A program made the position numbers and the translations under genes. Positions 1-9,637 of a DNA stretch of 64,000 bases are shown here, piece after piece. Numbering within the stretch: position 1 is the first letter of the stretch; each line of letters starts with the position of its first letter. The stretch comes from Ochrobactrum sp. BTU1 (GTDB lineage Bacteria; Pseudomonadota; Alphaproteobacteria; Rhizobiales; Rhizobiaceae): positions 744,001 through 808,000 of the forward strand of contig CP076356.1 of the NCBI GenBank assembly GCA_018798825.1, written 5' to 3'. The notes beneath the pieces are model-generated. The model ran no database searches and was not told where the DNA came from. It was given only the letters and a program-made list of their open reading frames with translations.

Positions 1-1
1 C

Positions 2-358
2 ACAGGTAAATCGATGCTTGCACAGTTGCCAGATTCCTATCTGGAACAGTTTAGGGATCAGATTACACCCTACACAGCTGCGTCGAAAAAGAATTTTGAC
101 GAGTTGAAAGCTGACATCGATCTAATACGCCAGCAGGGATACGCCTCGGTCCCGCAGGGTGAATGGCGAGAGGGAATTTCGGCTTGCGCTTGCGCTGTAC
201 TGGGCGCCTCAGGTGAGCTAGTCGGTGCAATCGGAATATCCGGACCGGATACTCGGCTTAAACGTAAACAGATCAAGGAATATTCTGTTCACGTGATGGA
301 AGCATCCCGAATGATTACACGGGCGCTAGGTGGAAGGATCTTTCCACCTAATGTATAA
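2..358 (+). CDS. IclR-family transcriptional regulator, C-terminal part (cut by window edge)
   Basis: Only the effector-binding half is present. The frame is open from base 2, and TGKSMLAQLP matches the conserved 'TGKAmLA' start of the IclR ligand-binding core, so the methionine at 14 is internal. Further family features are the Gly-rich segment CACAVLGASGELVGAIGISGP and a C-terminal helix carrying SRMITRALGG. IclR proteins are small-molecule-responsive regulators with an N-terminal winged helix, which here lies upstream of the window. The gene points toward the minus-strand island at 0.5-12 kb, whose transcription units carry a shared IclR-like palindrome. Control of that island by this protein is inference. 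Confidence 0.85.
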   Translation, partial: TGKSMLAQLPDSYLEQFRDQITPYTAASKKNFDELKADIDLIRQQGYASVPQGEWREGISACACAVLGASGELVGAIGISGPDTRLKRKQIKEYSVHVMEASRMITRALGGRIFPPNV

Positions 359-457
359 GTAGCGACCTAACTCCCCTTCTAACGCCGTCATTGAGCCTGA
401 GCGAAGAGTGTATTTTAATCGCACGAGGCGGCCACGCGACCCCATGAACTAGGGAAG

Positions 458-492
458 AAAGCGGTCCCGCCGGTTAAAGCCGGAACCGCTTC
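458..492 (-). terminator. Probable intrinsic terminator of the aldolase-aminotransferase operon
   Basis: Read on the minus strand just after the aminotransferase stop, an imperfect hairpin with arms AAGCGGT and ACCGCTT encloses a second CCGG/CCGG pair. It is followed by a pyrimidine tract (TTTCTTCCC). Confidence 0.5.
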
Positions 493-514
493 GTGGCCTA
501 TTGATGAAGAATTG

Positions 515-1747
515 TCACGTGAGCACGCAACAGGCACGGCTAATTCTACCTATAGCTTCGACGAGCTCTGCCTCCGAAATAGCGTAGGAAATGCGAAAGA
601 ACGGCGATAGACCGAATGCCGATCCGGGCACGACGGCAACCAGAGCCTCTTCCAAAAGATAGTCGGTAAAATCGCTGTCTGTGGCGAGCCTTCGTCCATT
701 CGGTGTCACCTTCCCCAAGACACCGCTACATCCGGCGAAAGTGAAGAACGCGCCTTCTGGGGTCCGGCATTCGAGACCATCAATAGCATTTAAGCCGCTC
801 ACGACAATATCCCGGCGGCGCTGAAAGTCATCTCGTCGTTCTTTCAAAAACGACTGCGGACCGTTCAGAGCTTCGACCGCTGCTGCCTGACTGACGGAGC
901 AGGGACACGATGTGGCTTGACTCTGGATAACCGCCATGGAGCGGATCAGGGACTTTGGCCCGCCAGCATAACCGATACGCCAGCCCGTCATTGCATAGGC
1001 TTTGGAGACGCCATTAATGGTGAGGGTTCGCTCCTTCAAACGTGGCTCCAGAGCGACTGGCGTCACAAATTTGAAATCATCATAAACAATATGCTCGTAC
1101 ATATCGTCAACCATCAGCCAGACATGCGGATTGCGCAGTAGGACATCAATCAACGGACGATAATCTGCATCGCTGTAGCCAGCCCCGCTTGGATTAGAAG
1201 GCGAATTCAGGAGAACCCAACGCGTATTTGGCGTGATAGCTCTTTCAAGCTGTTCGGCTTGTAGGCGAAATCCGAATTTTGCCTCGCAGGGCACCGTGAC
1301 ACAGACACCGCCGCAAATTTCTACAATATCTGAATACGATGTCCAGTAAGGGGTAGGAATAACGACTTCGTCACCGTCATCAATTGTAGCCATAAACGCA
1401 TTGAAGAGAATTTGTTTTGCACCAGTGGCAACACTAATCTCGTCATTCGAATAATCAATACCGTTCTCACGTTTGAATTTATTCACGATAGCTGTTTTTA
1501 AAGCAGCCGTTCCGTCAAGTGCAGTGTATTTTGTTTGCCCACTGTCGATTGCCGCTTTTGCTGCTTCTTTAATATTTTGTGGCGTATCAAAATCCGGCTC
1601 TCCCGCGCCCAATACAATTACGGCACGGCCGTTGCGCTTCATCGCTGCTGCCCTCGCACCGATTTGCAATATTTTCGAGACGCCAACGGAAGCGATACGT
1701 GAAGCCGGTTTAAACCCGTCCGGTTTTTCCTTAAGAGCAATTGTCAT
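515..1747 (-). CDS. Class I/II PLP-dependent aminotransferase (aspartate aminotransferase type)
   Basis: A 410-residue fold-type I aminotransferase, the usual length for the AatA-like subgroup. Visible features are GAGEPDFDTP near residue 48, N185 in NSPSNPSG, D214/D215 and Y217 in VDDMYEH, and the PLP lysine K249 in NGVSKAYAMTGWR. It would transfer an amino group between an amino acid and a 2-oxo acid in the cytoplasm. The start at 1747 has AGAGGTAAGAC in front of ATG. It lies 61 bp downstream of the class II aldolase gene and is probably cotranscribed. Housekeeping aspartate aminotransferase is possible, but the setting suggests a dedicated role in the island's catabolism. The substrate cannot be read from sequence. 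Confidence 0.9.
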   Translation of the reverse strand: MTIALKEKPDGFKPASRIASVGVSKILQIGARAAAMKRNGRAVIVLGAGEPDFDTPQNIKEAAKAAIDSGQTKYTALDGTAALKTAIVNKFKRENGIDYSNDEISVATGAKQILFNAFMATIDDGDEVVIPTPYWTSYSDIVEICGGVCVTVPCEAKFGFRLQAEQLERAITPNTRWVLLNSPSNPSGAGYSDADYRPLIDVLLRNPHVWLMVDDMYEHIVYDDFKFVTPVALEPRLKERTLTINGVSKAYAMTGWRIGYAGGPKSLIRSMAVIQSQATSCPCSVSQAAAVEALNGPQSFLKERRDDFQRRRDIVVSGLNAIDGLECRTPEGAFFTFAGCSGVLGKVTPNGRRLATDSDFTDYLLEEALVAVVPGSAFGLSPFFRISYAISEAELVEAIGRISRACCVLT

Positions 1748-1808
1748 GTCTTACCTCTGCGCATGGAAAAATAAAATATGATGAACAATGAACGAGACGA
1801 GCCCTCCC

Positions 1809-2483
1809 TCAGAACGCTACCCTGAGCCCATCCTGTGCCGCAATGCTTTGCTGTCCGTACGTCTTGAACTTTTCCAGGACGGAGGCAATCTCGACCTCAG
1901 TTAAAACTGGCGGCTCGCCAAACGGTAAACAAAGAAGAAATTGCTGGGCAAGTTCTTCGACTGTGACAGCGAGCGAAAGCGCTCTAGAAATCGAAACATG
2001 TGCTGCAACAACACCATGGTGAGCCATAAGGCACGCGCGTCGCCCTTCCAGCGCCTCAATGACCCGGTCAGCCAAGTCCTGTGAACCGAAGATTTCATAA
2101 GGAGCACATCGGATGCTTGAGCCGCCCGCGGACGCGATCATATAGTGGATCGCTGGGATATCACGCTTCATGTTACTAACGGCGGTCGCATAGGTCGAGT
2201 GGGTATGTACGATGGCCTTGAGATCCTCACGTGCCTTTAAAATATCCCTGTGAAAGCGCCATTCACTGGACGGCAGCACATCACCCTCATAGCTTGCATC
2301 CCAACGCATCGACACGACATGTTCAGGAGCGAGCTTTTCATATGGAATACCCGTCGGGGAAATCAGAAAACCTTCTCCATGTCGAACACTAATATTACCT
2401 GAAGTTCCCTTGTTGATACCCAGCCGGTTCATGCCACGGCAGGCGTCGACAATTTCATTACGTAATGCAAGTTCATCACTCAT
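1809..2483 (-). CDS. Class II aldolase, L-fuculose-1-phosphate aldolase type
   Basis: At 224 residues this has the length of FucA/AraD-type zinc aldolases. Metal and catalytic positions are all present: E74 in SSEWRFH, H93 and H95 in VHTHSTYA, and H155 in MAHHG. GTSGNIS near residue 26 is the phosphate-binding loop. Known members cleave ketose-1-phosphates to dihydroxyacetone phosphate and an aldehyde. With the PfkB kinase and RpiB-type isomerase of the same island it completes a kinase-isomerase-aldolase series, which is inference from context. An operator-like palindrome lies about 140 bp upstream. Confidence 0.88.
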   Translation of the reverse strand: MSDELALRNEIVDACRGMNRLGINKGTSGNISVRHGEGFLISPTGIPYEKLAPEHVVSMRWDASYEGDVLPSSEWRFHRDILKAREDLKAIVHTHSTYATAVSNMKRDIPAIHYMIASAGGSSIRCAPYEIFGSQDLADRVIEALEGRRACLMAHHGVVAAHVSISRALSLAVTVEELAQQFLLCLPFGEPPVLTEVEIASVLEKFKTYGQQSIAAQDGLRVAF

Positions 2484-3478
2484 GCGTCACCCACTGTCTA
2501 CCTTGACACTGTTGCGTTCTCCGTCCGATGCGCCGTACAGGTTTTTCGTGATCTCTCTCGGGTGCCTTGGAGGCATCACCCAGAAACTTCAGTCCTCCAA
2601 TGTAGAGACAGATAGAAGCATTGTTCTGCATTATAGAATTCCGTTCTGTATTTTAACTCTATTGCTGATTCATCAGCTTTGTCAATTTGATTATAAAAAC
2701 ACCAGAGCAAGCTGGAACACTGGCATTGATGAGGTCTTTCCTGATGGGAGCTCGCACCCGGCCTTGGTCGAAAAACAAATAGGGCGTGATGCGATGTCTC
2801 AAATGCGCATCATACAGACGTTACCGGATCGATATTATGTCTCCGACTTCTTGCTTCGGCCTAACTGTCGATCGCCCAAACCTGCTAATTGGCAAACAAA
2901 AACATGTCCCGGTAACTTGAACTCTCAAACGTGGAGCAGGTATCTGTCGGCACCTTTAGCTTTTCTGTTACACGTTCATTCAACCCAGTTTCTCTTCCAA
3001 CCTCCATTGGAATGTGGTTCCAATATACGACGGTTATCCGGATACCGTTGCATTCCTCGTTGCGCCCGATGGCCTGTCTTGCTTAAGCCTGCTTCTATAG
3101 TGATCGGTTTGCATCAGCCTCTGCTGCACGGGCACTTGCAGAGGAGGCGCAGCGACCACTATTCTAGCTCTAAAATTTTTCGCAGACATCTAGCCTCCGC
3201 AGTCGCCAAGCGCTTAACCCGCTAACAATCTATCACCGCCGCTGACGAAAGAAAACTCAAGCAATTGTCGTTTGTACTTCCAGAATAGAGAGGATGCTGC
3301 ATCATGTTGCTCTCACACCCACCTCTGTGAAAGACCTTCGGAAAAGAATGAGAATTTGCGCACATCAGTCAAGCGATCCATCATCGAGATAGGGCGCTAC
3401 CGATACTGAGAAGAGAACTCGTCATCGTTCAGAGCAATACTAGGCCGGCGGAGAAAGCCGCCAGCCCGTGATTAAACG
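2484..3478. other. Long intergenic region, no recognisable gene
   Basis: About 1 kb separates the aldolase from the SDR gene. Apart from the palindrome at 2623-2650 I see no supported gene. The one long open frame here is antisense to the aldolase 5' end, lacks a ribosome-binding site and has no protein-like composition. Confidence 0.5.
2623..2650. promoter_or_regulatory. IclR-like operator upstream of the aldolase gene
   Basis: GTTCTGCATTATAGAAT (2623-2639) is a 17-bp imperfect palindrome with 6-bp arms and a 5-bp spacer. A further partial copy, CCGTTCTGTAT, follows at 2641-2651. The same 17-bp layout occurs at 10737-10753 and 12018-12034. Its size and AT-rich centre fit IclR-family operators, but the binding protein is inferred. 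Confidence 0.55.
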
Positions 3479-4225
3479 TCAACTGTAGAAAATACCGCCA
3501 TCGACGTTGAGTGCCTGCCCGGTGACAAAAGCGCAATCGTCAGAGGCGAAGAAGGCGACCGGGCCGACGACGTCCTCAGGCTCTCCCAGGCGGTGAACAT
3601 CTGTTACCTTTTCAAAATAGGCTATTTTTTCAGGTTCGCGGAGGTTGTTCATCCCCATCTCAGTTTTAATAATGCCAGGACAAACCGCGTTCACGGTAAT
3701 TCCGTCTCCGGCAAACTCCATTGAGCAGACGCGTGTGAACCCAACTACGGCGGATTTCGAGGCTGAGTAGTGGGCCTGACCGGGCCCGCCAGTTCGTGCA
3801 GCCAGAGACGCGATGTTCACTATACGTCCGTACCGCCTTTTCTTCATGTGACCAATAATTGCTTGCGTCATCTGAAAGACGCCTCGTGTGTTCACGGCGA
3901 AAGTCTGATCCCAAAGCTCAGAGGTCATCTCCTCGATCATTGCCATTTTCAGGATGCCGGCATTGTTGACCAGCACGTCAATATGGCCAAGCGCATCGAT
4001 GGATTCCTGCGTCGCCCTGTGGCACGCCGCAAAATCACTCACGTCTGCAAAGACTGGCACGCATCGACGACCAAGTGCTTCAACTGCCTTCACCGTTTCA
4101 AGGAGATATTGCTCCTGGGTCTCCACATCATGAAGCGCTAGATCAAAACCGCGCTGCGCTAGCCCCAAAGCTATCGCGCGTCCGATACCGCGGCTTCCGC
4201 CAGTGACAATGGCATTCCTGTTCAT
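3479..4225 (-). CDS. SDR-family oxidoreductase (FabG-like)
   Basis: A 248-residue classical short-chain dehydrogenase. It carries TGGSRGIG at 8-15 for NAD(P), NNAG at 87-90, and the catalytic set N112, S140, Y153 and K157 (YSASK). The C-terminal FVTGQALNVDGG is typical of FabG/sugar-alcohol dehydrogenase relatives. It probably oxidises or reduces a hydroxyl/keto group of the island's substrate. It follows the PfkB kinase gene by 26 bp on the same strand, so the two form one transcription unit. FabG proper is unlikely because no fatty-acid genes surround it. Confidence 0.88.
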   Translation of the reverse strand: MNRNAIVTGGSRGIGRAIALGLAQRGFDLALHDVETQEQYLLETVKAVEALGRRCVPVFADVSDFAACHRATQESIDALGHIDVLVNNAGILKMAMIEEMTSELWDQTFAVNTRGVFQMTQAIIGHMKKRRYGRIVNIASLAARTGGPGQAHYSASKSAVVGFTRVCSMEFAGDGITVNAVCPGIIKTEMGMNNLREPEKIAYFEKVTDVHRLGEPEDVVGPVAFFASDDCAFVTGQALNVDGGIFYS

Positions 4226-4251
4226 TTTAATATTCCAGTTTGTTGTGGGAT

Positions 4252-5205
4252 TTATTTTCTCAAGATCGGCAGCGAATTCATGGCATCAACAGTTTTCTCA
4301 AAGGAAACCAGATTGGCCCCCGAACCCAATCCAGTAGCGACGATGGCGGAAGTTGCCGTGGCAAGTTTTGCGCAGTCCTCGAGATCCCAGTCTCGCATCA
4401 AACCGGCAATGAACCCACCAGTGTACGAATCTCCGCAGCCAGAAGTATCCTTCACATCCACCGCAAATGCAGGAAGAGCAAACTGTCTTCCCGCTTTATT
4501 CAAGAAGTAAGACCCACTTGCTCCAAGCGAGATCGCACATGCCCCCACCCCTTTTGACAGGAAGAACCTCGCGCATGTTTCGGGATCATCCGCGCCTACC
4601 ATTACGGATGCCTCATCAATGCTGGGCATGAAAAAATCGACGTATGGGAGCAACGGTTCAACCAAAGCCCACGTATCGCTGCGTGCAGATATCAGGTCGA
4701 GCGTTGTAATACAACCGGCAGCCTTTGCGGCCTTCAGTAATTTCAGAGAAGGCTCGCCTTGCATGGCGATGATTGAGTTGACACCACCAAGATGAACAAC
4801 CTTGCTTTTGATCGCGGCGGCTTGAGCTTCAGATGACATTACCCAATGAGCAGATGCACCACGTGCGTGGATTGCCGGTCGCGAGCCATCGGGGCGGATT
4901 GGCAGGATCGTTGCTGATGTTTGTACATCGTTCAGGCGCTGCATGTGCGATGTGTCGATACTCTCCATGTGCAATGAATTTAGAATCCAACCACCTTTCT
5001 CATCATTGCCAACTGCGCCAAAAGCTTGTGATTTAAGTCCCAGGCGTGCACATGGCACTGCTGTACCGCCAGCTGTCCCAGCGACAGTCATACTGATTTC
5101 ATCAATAAACGAAACGCTGCCGCCCGCCGGGATATCGGTTACAGGAAACCCACAGATATCTAGAATATAACTACCACATAAACTTACATCGAATTCAGTA
5201 GCCAT
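4252..5205 (-). CDS. PfkB-family carbohydrate kinase
   Basis: A 317-residue ribokinase-fold kinase. AGGS near 27-30 and the GGTAVPCARLG segment form the sugar site. DTSGCGDSYTGG at 253-264 is the PfkB signature with catalytic base D259; the common form is DTTGAGD, so C257 is a minor variant. It would phosphorylate a sugar or sugar-like alcohol with ATP in the cytosol. Members act on ribose, 2-keto-3-deoxygluconate, fructose derivatives and others, and the substrate cannot be decided here. Its neighbours are the SDR gene 26 bp downstream and the molybdoenzyme gene 131 bp upstream. Confidence 0.88.
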   Translation of the reverse strand: MATEFDVSLCGSYILDICGFPVTDIPAGGSVSFIDEISMTVAGTAGGTAVPCARLGLKSQAFGAVGNDEKGGWILNSLHMESIDTSHMQRLNDVQTSATILPIRPDGSRPAIHARGASAHWVMSSEAQAAAIKSKVVHLGGVNSIIAMQGEPSLKLLKAAKAAGCITTLDLISARSDTWALVEPLLPYVDFFMPSIDEASVMVGADDPETCARFFLSKGVGACAISLGASGSYFLNKAGRQFALPAFAVDVKDTSGCGDSYTGGFIAGLMRDWDLEDCAKLATATSAIVATGLGSGANLVSFEKTVDAMNSLPILRK

Positions 5206-5336
5206 GGCCCCTCACTTGCTGGTTTGGAGCACCCCAGCGGAAAACAGCAGATAATTTTCCGTTCAGAGATGCGTAAGAGTATATTTCTCATAGAGTTCCG
5301 TCAATTCTGTTCAATTGGAAAACCCATACTTGTATC

Positions 5337-7691
5337 TCAATTGTAACTTACTCGCCCGCTTTCGCCCGATAGGGCCGTAAGCTGCTCTTGATATTTCTCG
5401 AATGCATCCCCCGCGTCGCCGCTGTATGGCTCGACATGAACCAAACAGGTGTGCGCTGAGCATCCCTGCCCAAATTGTGATGTACCAATATCAAGCGTTA
5501 ACACATTTGGATTTCCGGCAATTTCAAGCCCGTTGTTTCCGGTCGGAGTAAACCATGCGCCCGTGGGTAGAACAATAACGCCCGGGCGAACGGCATCTGA
5601 TATGGTGGCTGTTGCAAGAGATTCACCTCTAGCGTTCCACAGGCGTATCGTTTGACCGTCTTCTATACCCAAATCAACAGCATCATGGGGATTGATGCGA
5701 GCCTGCTCGCGTCCATTTCGCTTCTGCGCCCTGCTTGTCTCGCCCGTTTCCAGCTGACTATGGAGACGTCCCGATGGTTGATGGGAGATGAGGTGAAGTT
5801 GTCCGCCAGCCCTAGCGGAACCCAGCCACTCCGCCGGCTCGATCCATGCTGGATGTTCACGACAATCGGAATATTTTAGTGCAGCGAGTGTGTCGCTACC
5901 GAGCACAATTTTGCCACTCTCGGTATTGAGAGCGTGGTCCTCAGGGCGTTCTCGGAAATTGGATAGATAAACATGATGATCTGCAGTAGGACAGTGAGCA
6001 TATCCTTGTTCCCAAAACACATCAAAGCTAGGCATCTCAAAGCCTAAGCGCTCACGCGCGTCGTCGCGGCTGATATCGTAAAGGTGCCGCAGCCATCCCA
6101 TTTCATCCCGTCCCTCATTGAAGGCTGCGCTAACACCAAGCTTTTCCGCAAGAGCATTAAAGACGTCAAAGTCAGACTTTGAATCACCTACAGCGTCGAT
6201 GGCCTTGTGCATGGCTATGATAAAGTCAGATCGTCTGTTCCCAGCTATGTCGTTGCGTTCAATAGACGTATTTGCTGGAAGGATAATGTCAGCCCTCTGT
6301 GCTGTCGCAGTGAACATCGGGTCCTGAACGATAATCGTTTCCGGCTGCTTCCAAGCTTCAGAGAGCCGGTTCAGGTCCTGATGGTGGTGATAGGGATTAC
6401 CTCCTGCCCAATAAACAAGACGAATATCGGGATAAGTCCGCACCGACCCTTCATAGGTGTAAGTTTTCCCCGGATTGAGAAGCATGTCGCTAATACGCGC
6501 TACAGGAATGAAGCTGTTTATGGGCTTTGCCAATTGGGAAATTGCAGGTGACTTGCCAAGATTGATCGGCGCGCCGACACCGCCAAGAGATGCATATCCA
6601 TATCCCACACCACCACCGGGTAGCCCGATCTGACCAATCAAGGATGCAAGGCCCAGCGCAGCCCAGAAAGGCTGCTCGCCATGATGTGCGCGCTGCAAGC
6701 TCCAACTAACGGTGATCATCGAACGGGTGACCACCATCTGCTCGGCTAACGACACAATCTGCTCCCGACCAAGTCCCGTGATCTCTGATGCCCACTCCGC
6801 GGTTTTAACAATACCATCGCTGCTCCCGTCAAGATAGGCGAGAAAGCGTTCCGATCCACTGGTACAACGCTGCAAAAAGGACAGATCGTGCTTGCCTGCC
6901 CGCAAAATCTCTCCCGCTATACCGATCATCAGAGCGGTATCTGTGTTTGGCCGGATCGGCCACCATTCGGCGTTGACCCAATCGGGAAGATCATCGCGTA
7001 ACGGGGAGACAAGAATAACTTTCACGCCGCGTTCTGCAATTTTCTTCAAGTATGTTTCAAGCGAATGTCTCGCGATGCCCCCGGCTTCGCTTTGTGCCGT
7101 TTTCGGCGACAACGCGCCGAATACTAGTAGCGTTTGGGTGTGTTCAGCAATGGTGTCGAGCGTATTGGCCTGGCCTCCGCCAGCAGCATCATCGCCCAGC
7201 GTATGCCGCAGGATTACTGGGCCCGCGGCGGTCGAATACGTGTCCACATGCCCTGTGAAGCCTCCAACCAGATTGAGCAAACGTTTGAGTAGTGATGGCG
7301 CGTGATGAAATCGTCCGCAACTCGTCCAGCCATAAGAGCCCGCGAAAATCGCTTCATTGCTGAAATCACGCGAAATACGTTGTATTTCCCCGGCAATCAG
7401 GCTGGTTGCCTCGTCCCATCCTATTGGTATGAACTTCTCATTTCCTCGCCCACGAGGATCACTTTTCTCGCGCTTCTCGAGCCAGCCCGCTCGCACGAGC
7501 GGCTGCGGAACGCGACGATTGCCGCTACTCCATTCCTTAACTGAATTGATGATCGGCGACGGCGATGGATCAAACTCGAAAGGTTCAACTCCCACAATCG
7601 TTCCGTCATTCACAAGAAGTGTGTACGCACCCCAATGACTGCAATGTGGTATCCGTTTGATCTTATTCATTGCATGTACTTTCGTTAGCAT
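5337..7691 (-). CDS. BisC/DMSO-reductase-type molybdopterin oxidoreductase
   Basis: A 784-residue enzyme of the DMSO reductase superfamily. SYGWTSCGRFHH around 119-130 matches the BisC/TorA/DorA motif in which a serine (here S124) ligates Mo; no N-terminal Fe-S cysteine cluster is present. The C-terminal third has the MopB dinucleotide-binding domain (QTIRLWNARGE; GAWFTP). No twin-arginine signal is seen, so it should be cytoplasmic like biotin/methionine sulfoxide reductase BisC rather than periplasmic like DorA. Likely substrates are S- or N-oxides. The start could also be the methionine at 7670. It lies 30 bp downstream of the ABC ATPase gene, which links it to imported substrate. Confidence 0.87.
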   Translation of the reverse strand: MLTKVHAMNKIKRIPHCSHWGAYTLLVNDGTIVGVEPFEFDPSPSPIINSVKEWSSGNRRVPQPLVRAGWLEKREKSDPRGRGNEKFIPIGWDEATSLIAGEIQRISRDFSNEAIFAGSYGWTSCGRFHHAPSLLKRLLNLVGGFTGHVDTYSTAAGPVILRHTLGDDAAGGGQANTLDTIAEHTQTLLVFGALSPKTAQSEAGGIARHSLETYLKKIAERGVKVILVSPLRDDLPDWVNAEWWPIRPNTDTALMIGIAGEILRAGKHDLSFLQRCTSGSERFLAYLDGSSDGIVKTAEWASEITGLGREQIVSLAEQMVVTRSMITVSWSLQRAHHGEQPFWAALGLASLIGQIGLPGGGVGYGYASLGGVGAPINLGKSPAISQLAKPINSFIPVARISDMLLNPGKTYTYEGSVRTYPDIRLVYWAGGNPYHHHQDLNRLSEAWKQPETIIVQDPMFTATAQRADIILPANTSIERNDIAGNRRSDFIIAMHKAIDAVGDSKSDFDVFNALAEKLGVSAAFNEGRDEMGWLRHLYDISRDDARERLGFEMPSFDVFWEQGYAHCPTADHHVYLSNFRERPEDHALNTESGKIVLGSDTLAALKYSDCREHPAWIEPAEWLGSARAGGQLHLISHQPSGRLHSQLETGETSRAQKRNGREQARINPHDAVDLGIEDGQTIRLWNARGESLATATISDAVRPGVIVLPTGAWFTPTGNNGLEIAGNPNVLTLDIGTSQFGQGCSAHTCLVHVEPYSGDAGDAFEKYQEQLTALSGESGRVSYN

Positions 7692-7721
7692 GGCCTGAGC
7701 AGGAAGCGGATAAAGCGATGA

Positions 7722-8465
7722 CTACAGCCGCCCAGCTTCGATGATCCGCTGCAGAAACGCGCGCGTGCGCTCTTGTTGCGGGTCCCCGAATATTTCTTCC
7801 GCCGAACCTTCCTCATGCACTTTGCCGTCGGCTAAGAAGCAGACTTTTGTTGAAACTTCGCGTGCGAATGCCATCTCGTGTGTTGCAAGAAGCATTGTCA
7901 TGCCGTCAGCCGCCAGATCACGGACAATATTAAGCACTTCCGAAACAAGCTCGGGATCCAGCGCCGATGTGATCTCATCGAGAAGCAAAACCATCGGACC
8001 CATCGCCATCGCTCGGACAATTGCAACGCGTTGTTGCTGCCCGCCAGAGAGACGATCAGGGTATTCCTTCGCTTTGTGGTCGAGCCCGATACGCTTCAAA
8101 AAAGCTATTGCTCTGGCCTCTGCTTCCGCGCGATCAACTCCCAGAACCTTGATTGGTGCCAGTGTGACATTCTCAAGCACCGTCATATGCGGAAACAGAT
8201 TGTAGCTCTGGAAAACAATACCAACGTCCCGCCTCAGAGTATTGACATCAACACCGGGTCCGGTGATGCGGTCGCCGTATATACGGATTTCACCAGACTG
8301 TATCTCCTCCAGTCCGTTGATTGTTCTCAGCAAGGTCGACTTACCACAACCGGATGCTCCAATCAGGCAGACAACCTGGTGCTCTTCGACCTTCAAACTG
8401 AGGCCATCGAATACCTTGTGGTGGCCATATTGCTTGTGAATATCGCGGATTTCAATCATTGCCAT
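7722..8465 (-). CDS. Polar amino-acid-type ABC transporter ATP-binding protein
   Basis: A 247-residue GlnQ/HisP-like ATPase. It shows Walker A GASGCGKST, signature LSGGQQQR and Walker B VLLLDEITSALD; the usual Pro of 'DEPTSALD' is Ile here. I chose the ATG at 8465 (MAMIEIRD) because GAGGG stands about 10 nt upstream and an upstream start would overlap the permease gene. It energises the permease encoded 13 bp upstream. Such ATPases serve amino acids but also opines and amino-sugar conjugates. Confidence 0.9.
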   Translation of the reverse strand: MAMIEIRDIHKQYGHHKVFDGLSLKVEEHQVVCLIGASGCGKSTLLRTINGLEEIQSGEIRIYGDRITGPGVDVNTLRRDVGIVFQSYNLFPHMTVLENVTLAPIKVLGVDRAEAEARAIAFLKRIGLDHKAKEYPDRLSGGQQQRVAIVRAMAMGPMVLLLDEITSALDPELVSEVLNIVRDLAADGMTMLLATHEMAFAREVSTKVCFLADGKVHEEGSAEEIFGDPQQERTRAFLQRIIEAGRL

Positions 8466-8478
8466 TATAAGCAAGCCC

Positions 8479-9618
8479 TCAATTGCTGCTCGCACGCATG
8501 CGGCGCTGGTCACGTTCCATCAACTTGTCCACAAGACGTGCCTGAGGAATAGTGATCAGGATAAACAGGAATGCGACGCCTGATACCGGCGACAGGTTGA
8601 AGTAATTGCTGGTGAGAATCTTCGCTTGGTTGAAAGCATCAACTGCTCCAATCACATTCACCAGTGCAGTGTCTTTCTGCAGACCGATAAAACCGTTCAA
8701 AAGTGGTGGAATAATTCGACGCACCGCCTGCGGAACGATTACGTATCGCAACGTCTGAAAATATGTCAGACCGAGTGAGCGTGCAGCGGACATCTGACTG
8801 CTGTGGATACTCTCAATACCTGCACGATAGATTTCCGCCGTATACGCACCATGTGTCAGGGTCAAGGCGATAATGGCGAAGGTTTCCTGTGAAAGGTCCT
8901 TTACCCAGGGGAGCCCCGTCAAGGAAAGTCCAAAGCCAATCAGATAGATATTGATGATTGCTGGCAACCCACGAAACACGTCGGTGTAGATTGTCGCCAT
9001 CATACGGATTGGGCGCCACGCTTTACCCGGCATCAGACGCGCCACCGCAACAATCAGTCCCCAAATAAGGACGAAGATTTCCGCGACGACGAAAATATAG
9101 ATATTGACCCAGAACGCGTTGCCGACGAGTCCGAACGTGCTTCCAATCAACGGCAGCAGAAAGAAGGTGCGCCCAACGGCGAGATCGTTTGCAATGACAA
9201 ATTGCACAAGGAGCATCACAGTTACGACAGCAGTGGCCGCACCTAACGCGTAGTAGGCACTCTCTCGAGATGACGCATTGGCCACCCTTGCATCGACCAA
9301 GTTCTCCGATGCAACTGCAGCTCGCGCAACGCGCAATTTGATCAGGCTGTTGATCCCTGGAAACAGAAGCAGCAATACAACAAGAGCGCAGACGAGGAGC
9401 ATTGTATTAACAATTTGTCCATCGATCTCCAGCGCCGCAGCAGCAGCCTTAACGTCAAACAGTGTTTTCCAGGTAAAGGCGATGACGAGGACGCTGACAC
9501 CCAACGCGGTCGCCACCCAACCGGCAACTTCCTTGGGCGGCGTGCCGGCACTCCAGCGGCGCTTGCCACTGAGAAGGCCAGAGCTCTGGCCCCCTTCGCT
9601 ATCCATAATGAAGGACAT
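8479..9618 (-). CDS. Amino-acid-type ABC transporter permease with extended N-terminus
   Basis: The C-terminal 220 residues form a HisM/GlnP-type permease with the EAA loop (GIESIHSSQMSAARSLGLTY) and RIIPPLLNGFIGLQKDTALV. The N-terminal part adds several hydrophobic helices, giving about 379 residues in the size class of AapQ/BztB. Only one permease gene is present, so a homodimer is likely (inference). The start at 9618 is chosen over 9675 because the longer form runs into the preceding gene and begins with an Arg-rich, non-membrane stretch. Confidence 0.87.
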   Translation of the reverse strand: MSFIMDSEGGQSSGLLSGKRRWSAGTPPKEVAGWVATALGVSVLVIAFTWKTLFDVKAAAAALEIDGQIVNTMLLVCALVVLLLLFPGINSLIKLRVARAAVASENLVDARVANASSRESAYYALGAATAVVTVMLLVQFVIANDLAVGRTFFLLPLIGSTFGLVGNAFWVNIYIFVVAEIFVLIWGLIVAVARLMPGKAWRPIRMMATIYTDVFRGLPAIINIYLIGFGLSLTGLPWVKDLSQETFAIIALTLTHGAYTAEIYRAGIESIHSSQMSAARSLGLTYFQTLRYVIVPQAVRRIIPPLLNGFIGLQKDTALVNVIGAVDAFNQAKILTSNYFNLSPVSGVAFLFILITIPQARLVDKLMERDQRRMRASSN

Positions 9619-9637
9619 CAGCTCAAACCTCGCACGA

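Noticed and set aside
2410..3225. 271-codon plus-strand frame
   Set aside because: It is antisense to the aldolase 5' end, has no ribosome-binding site, and its composition is not protein-like.
3437..3470. GC-rich hairpin after the SDR gene
   Set aside because: Only about 5 bp of clean stem and no T tract, so terminator function is not supported.
5283..5322. Possible fourth IclR-like operator before the PfkB gene
   Set aside because: TTCCGT and ATTCTGTTC resemble half-sites, but the 17-bp inverted arrangement is not formed.
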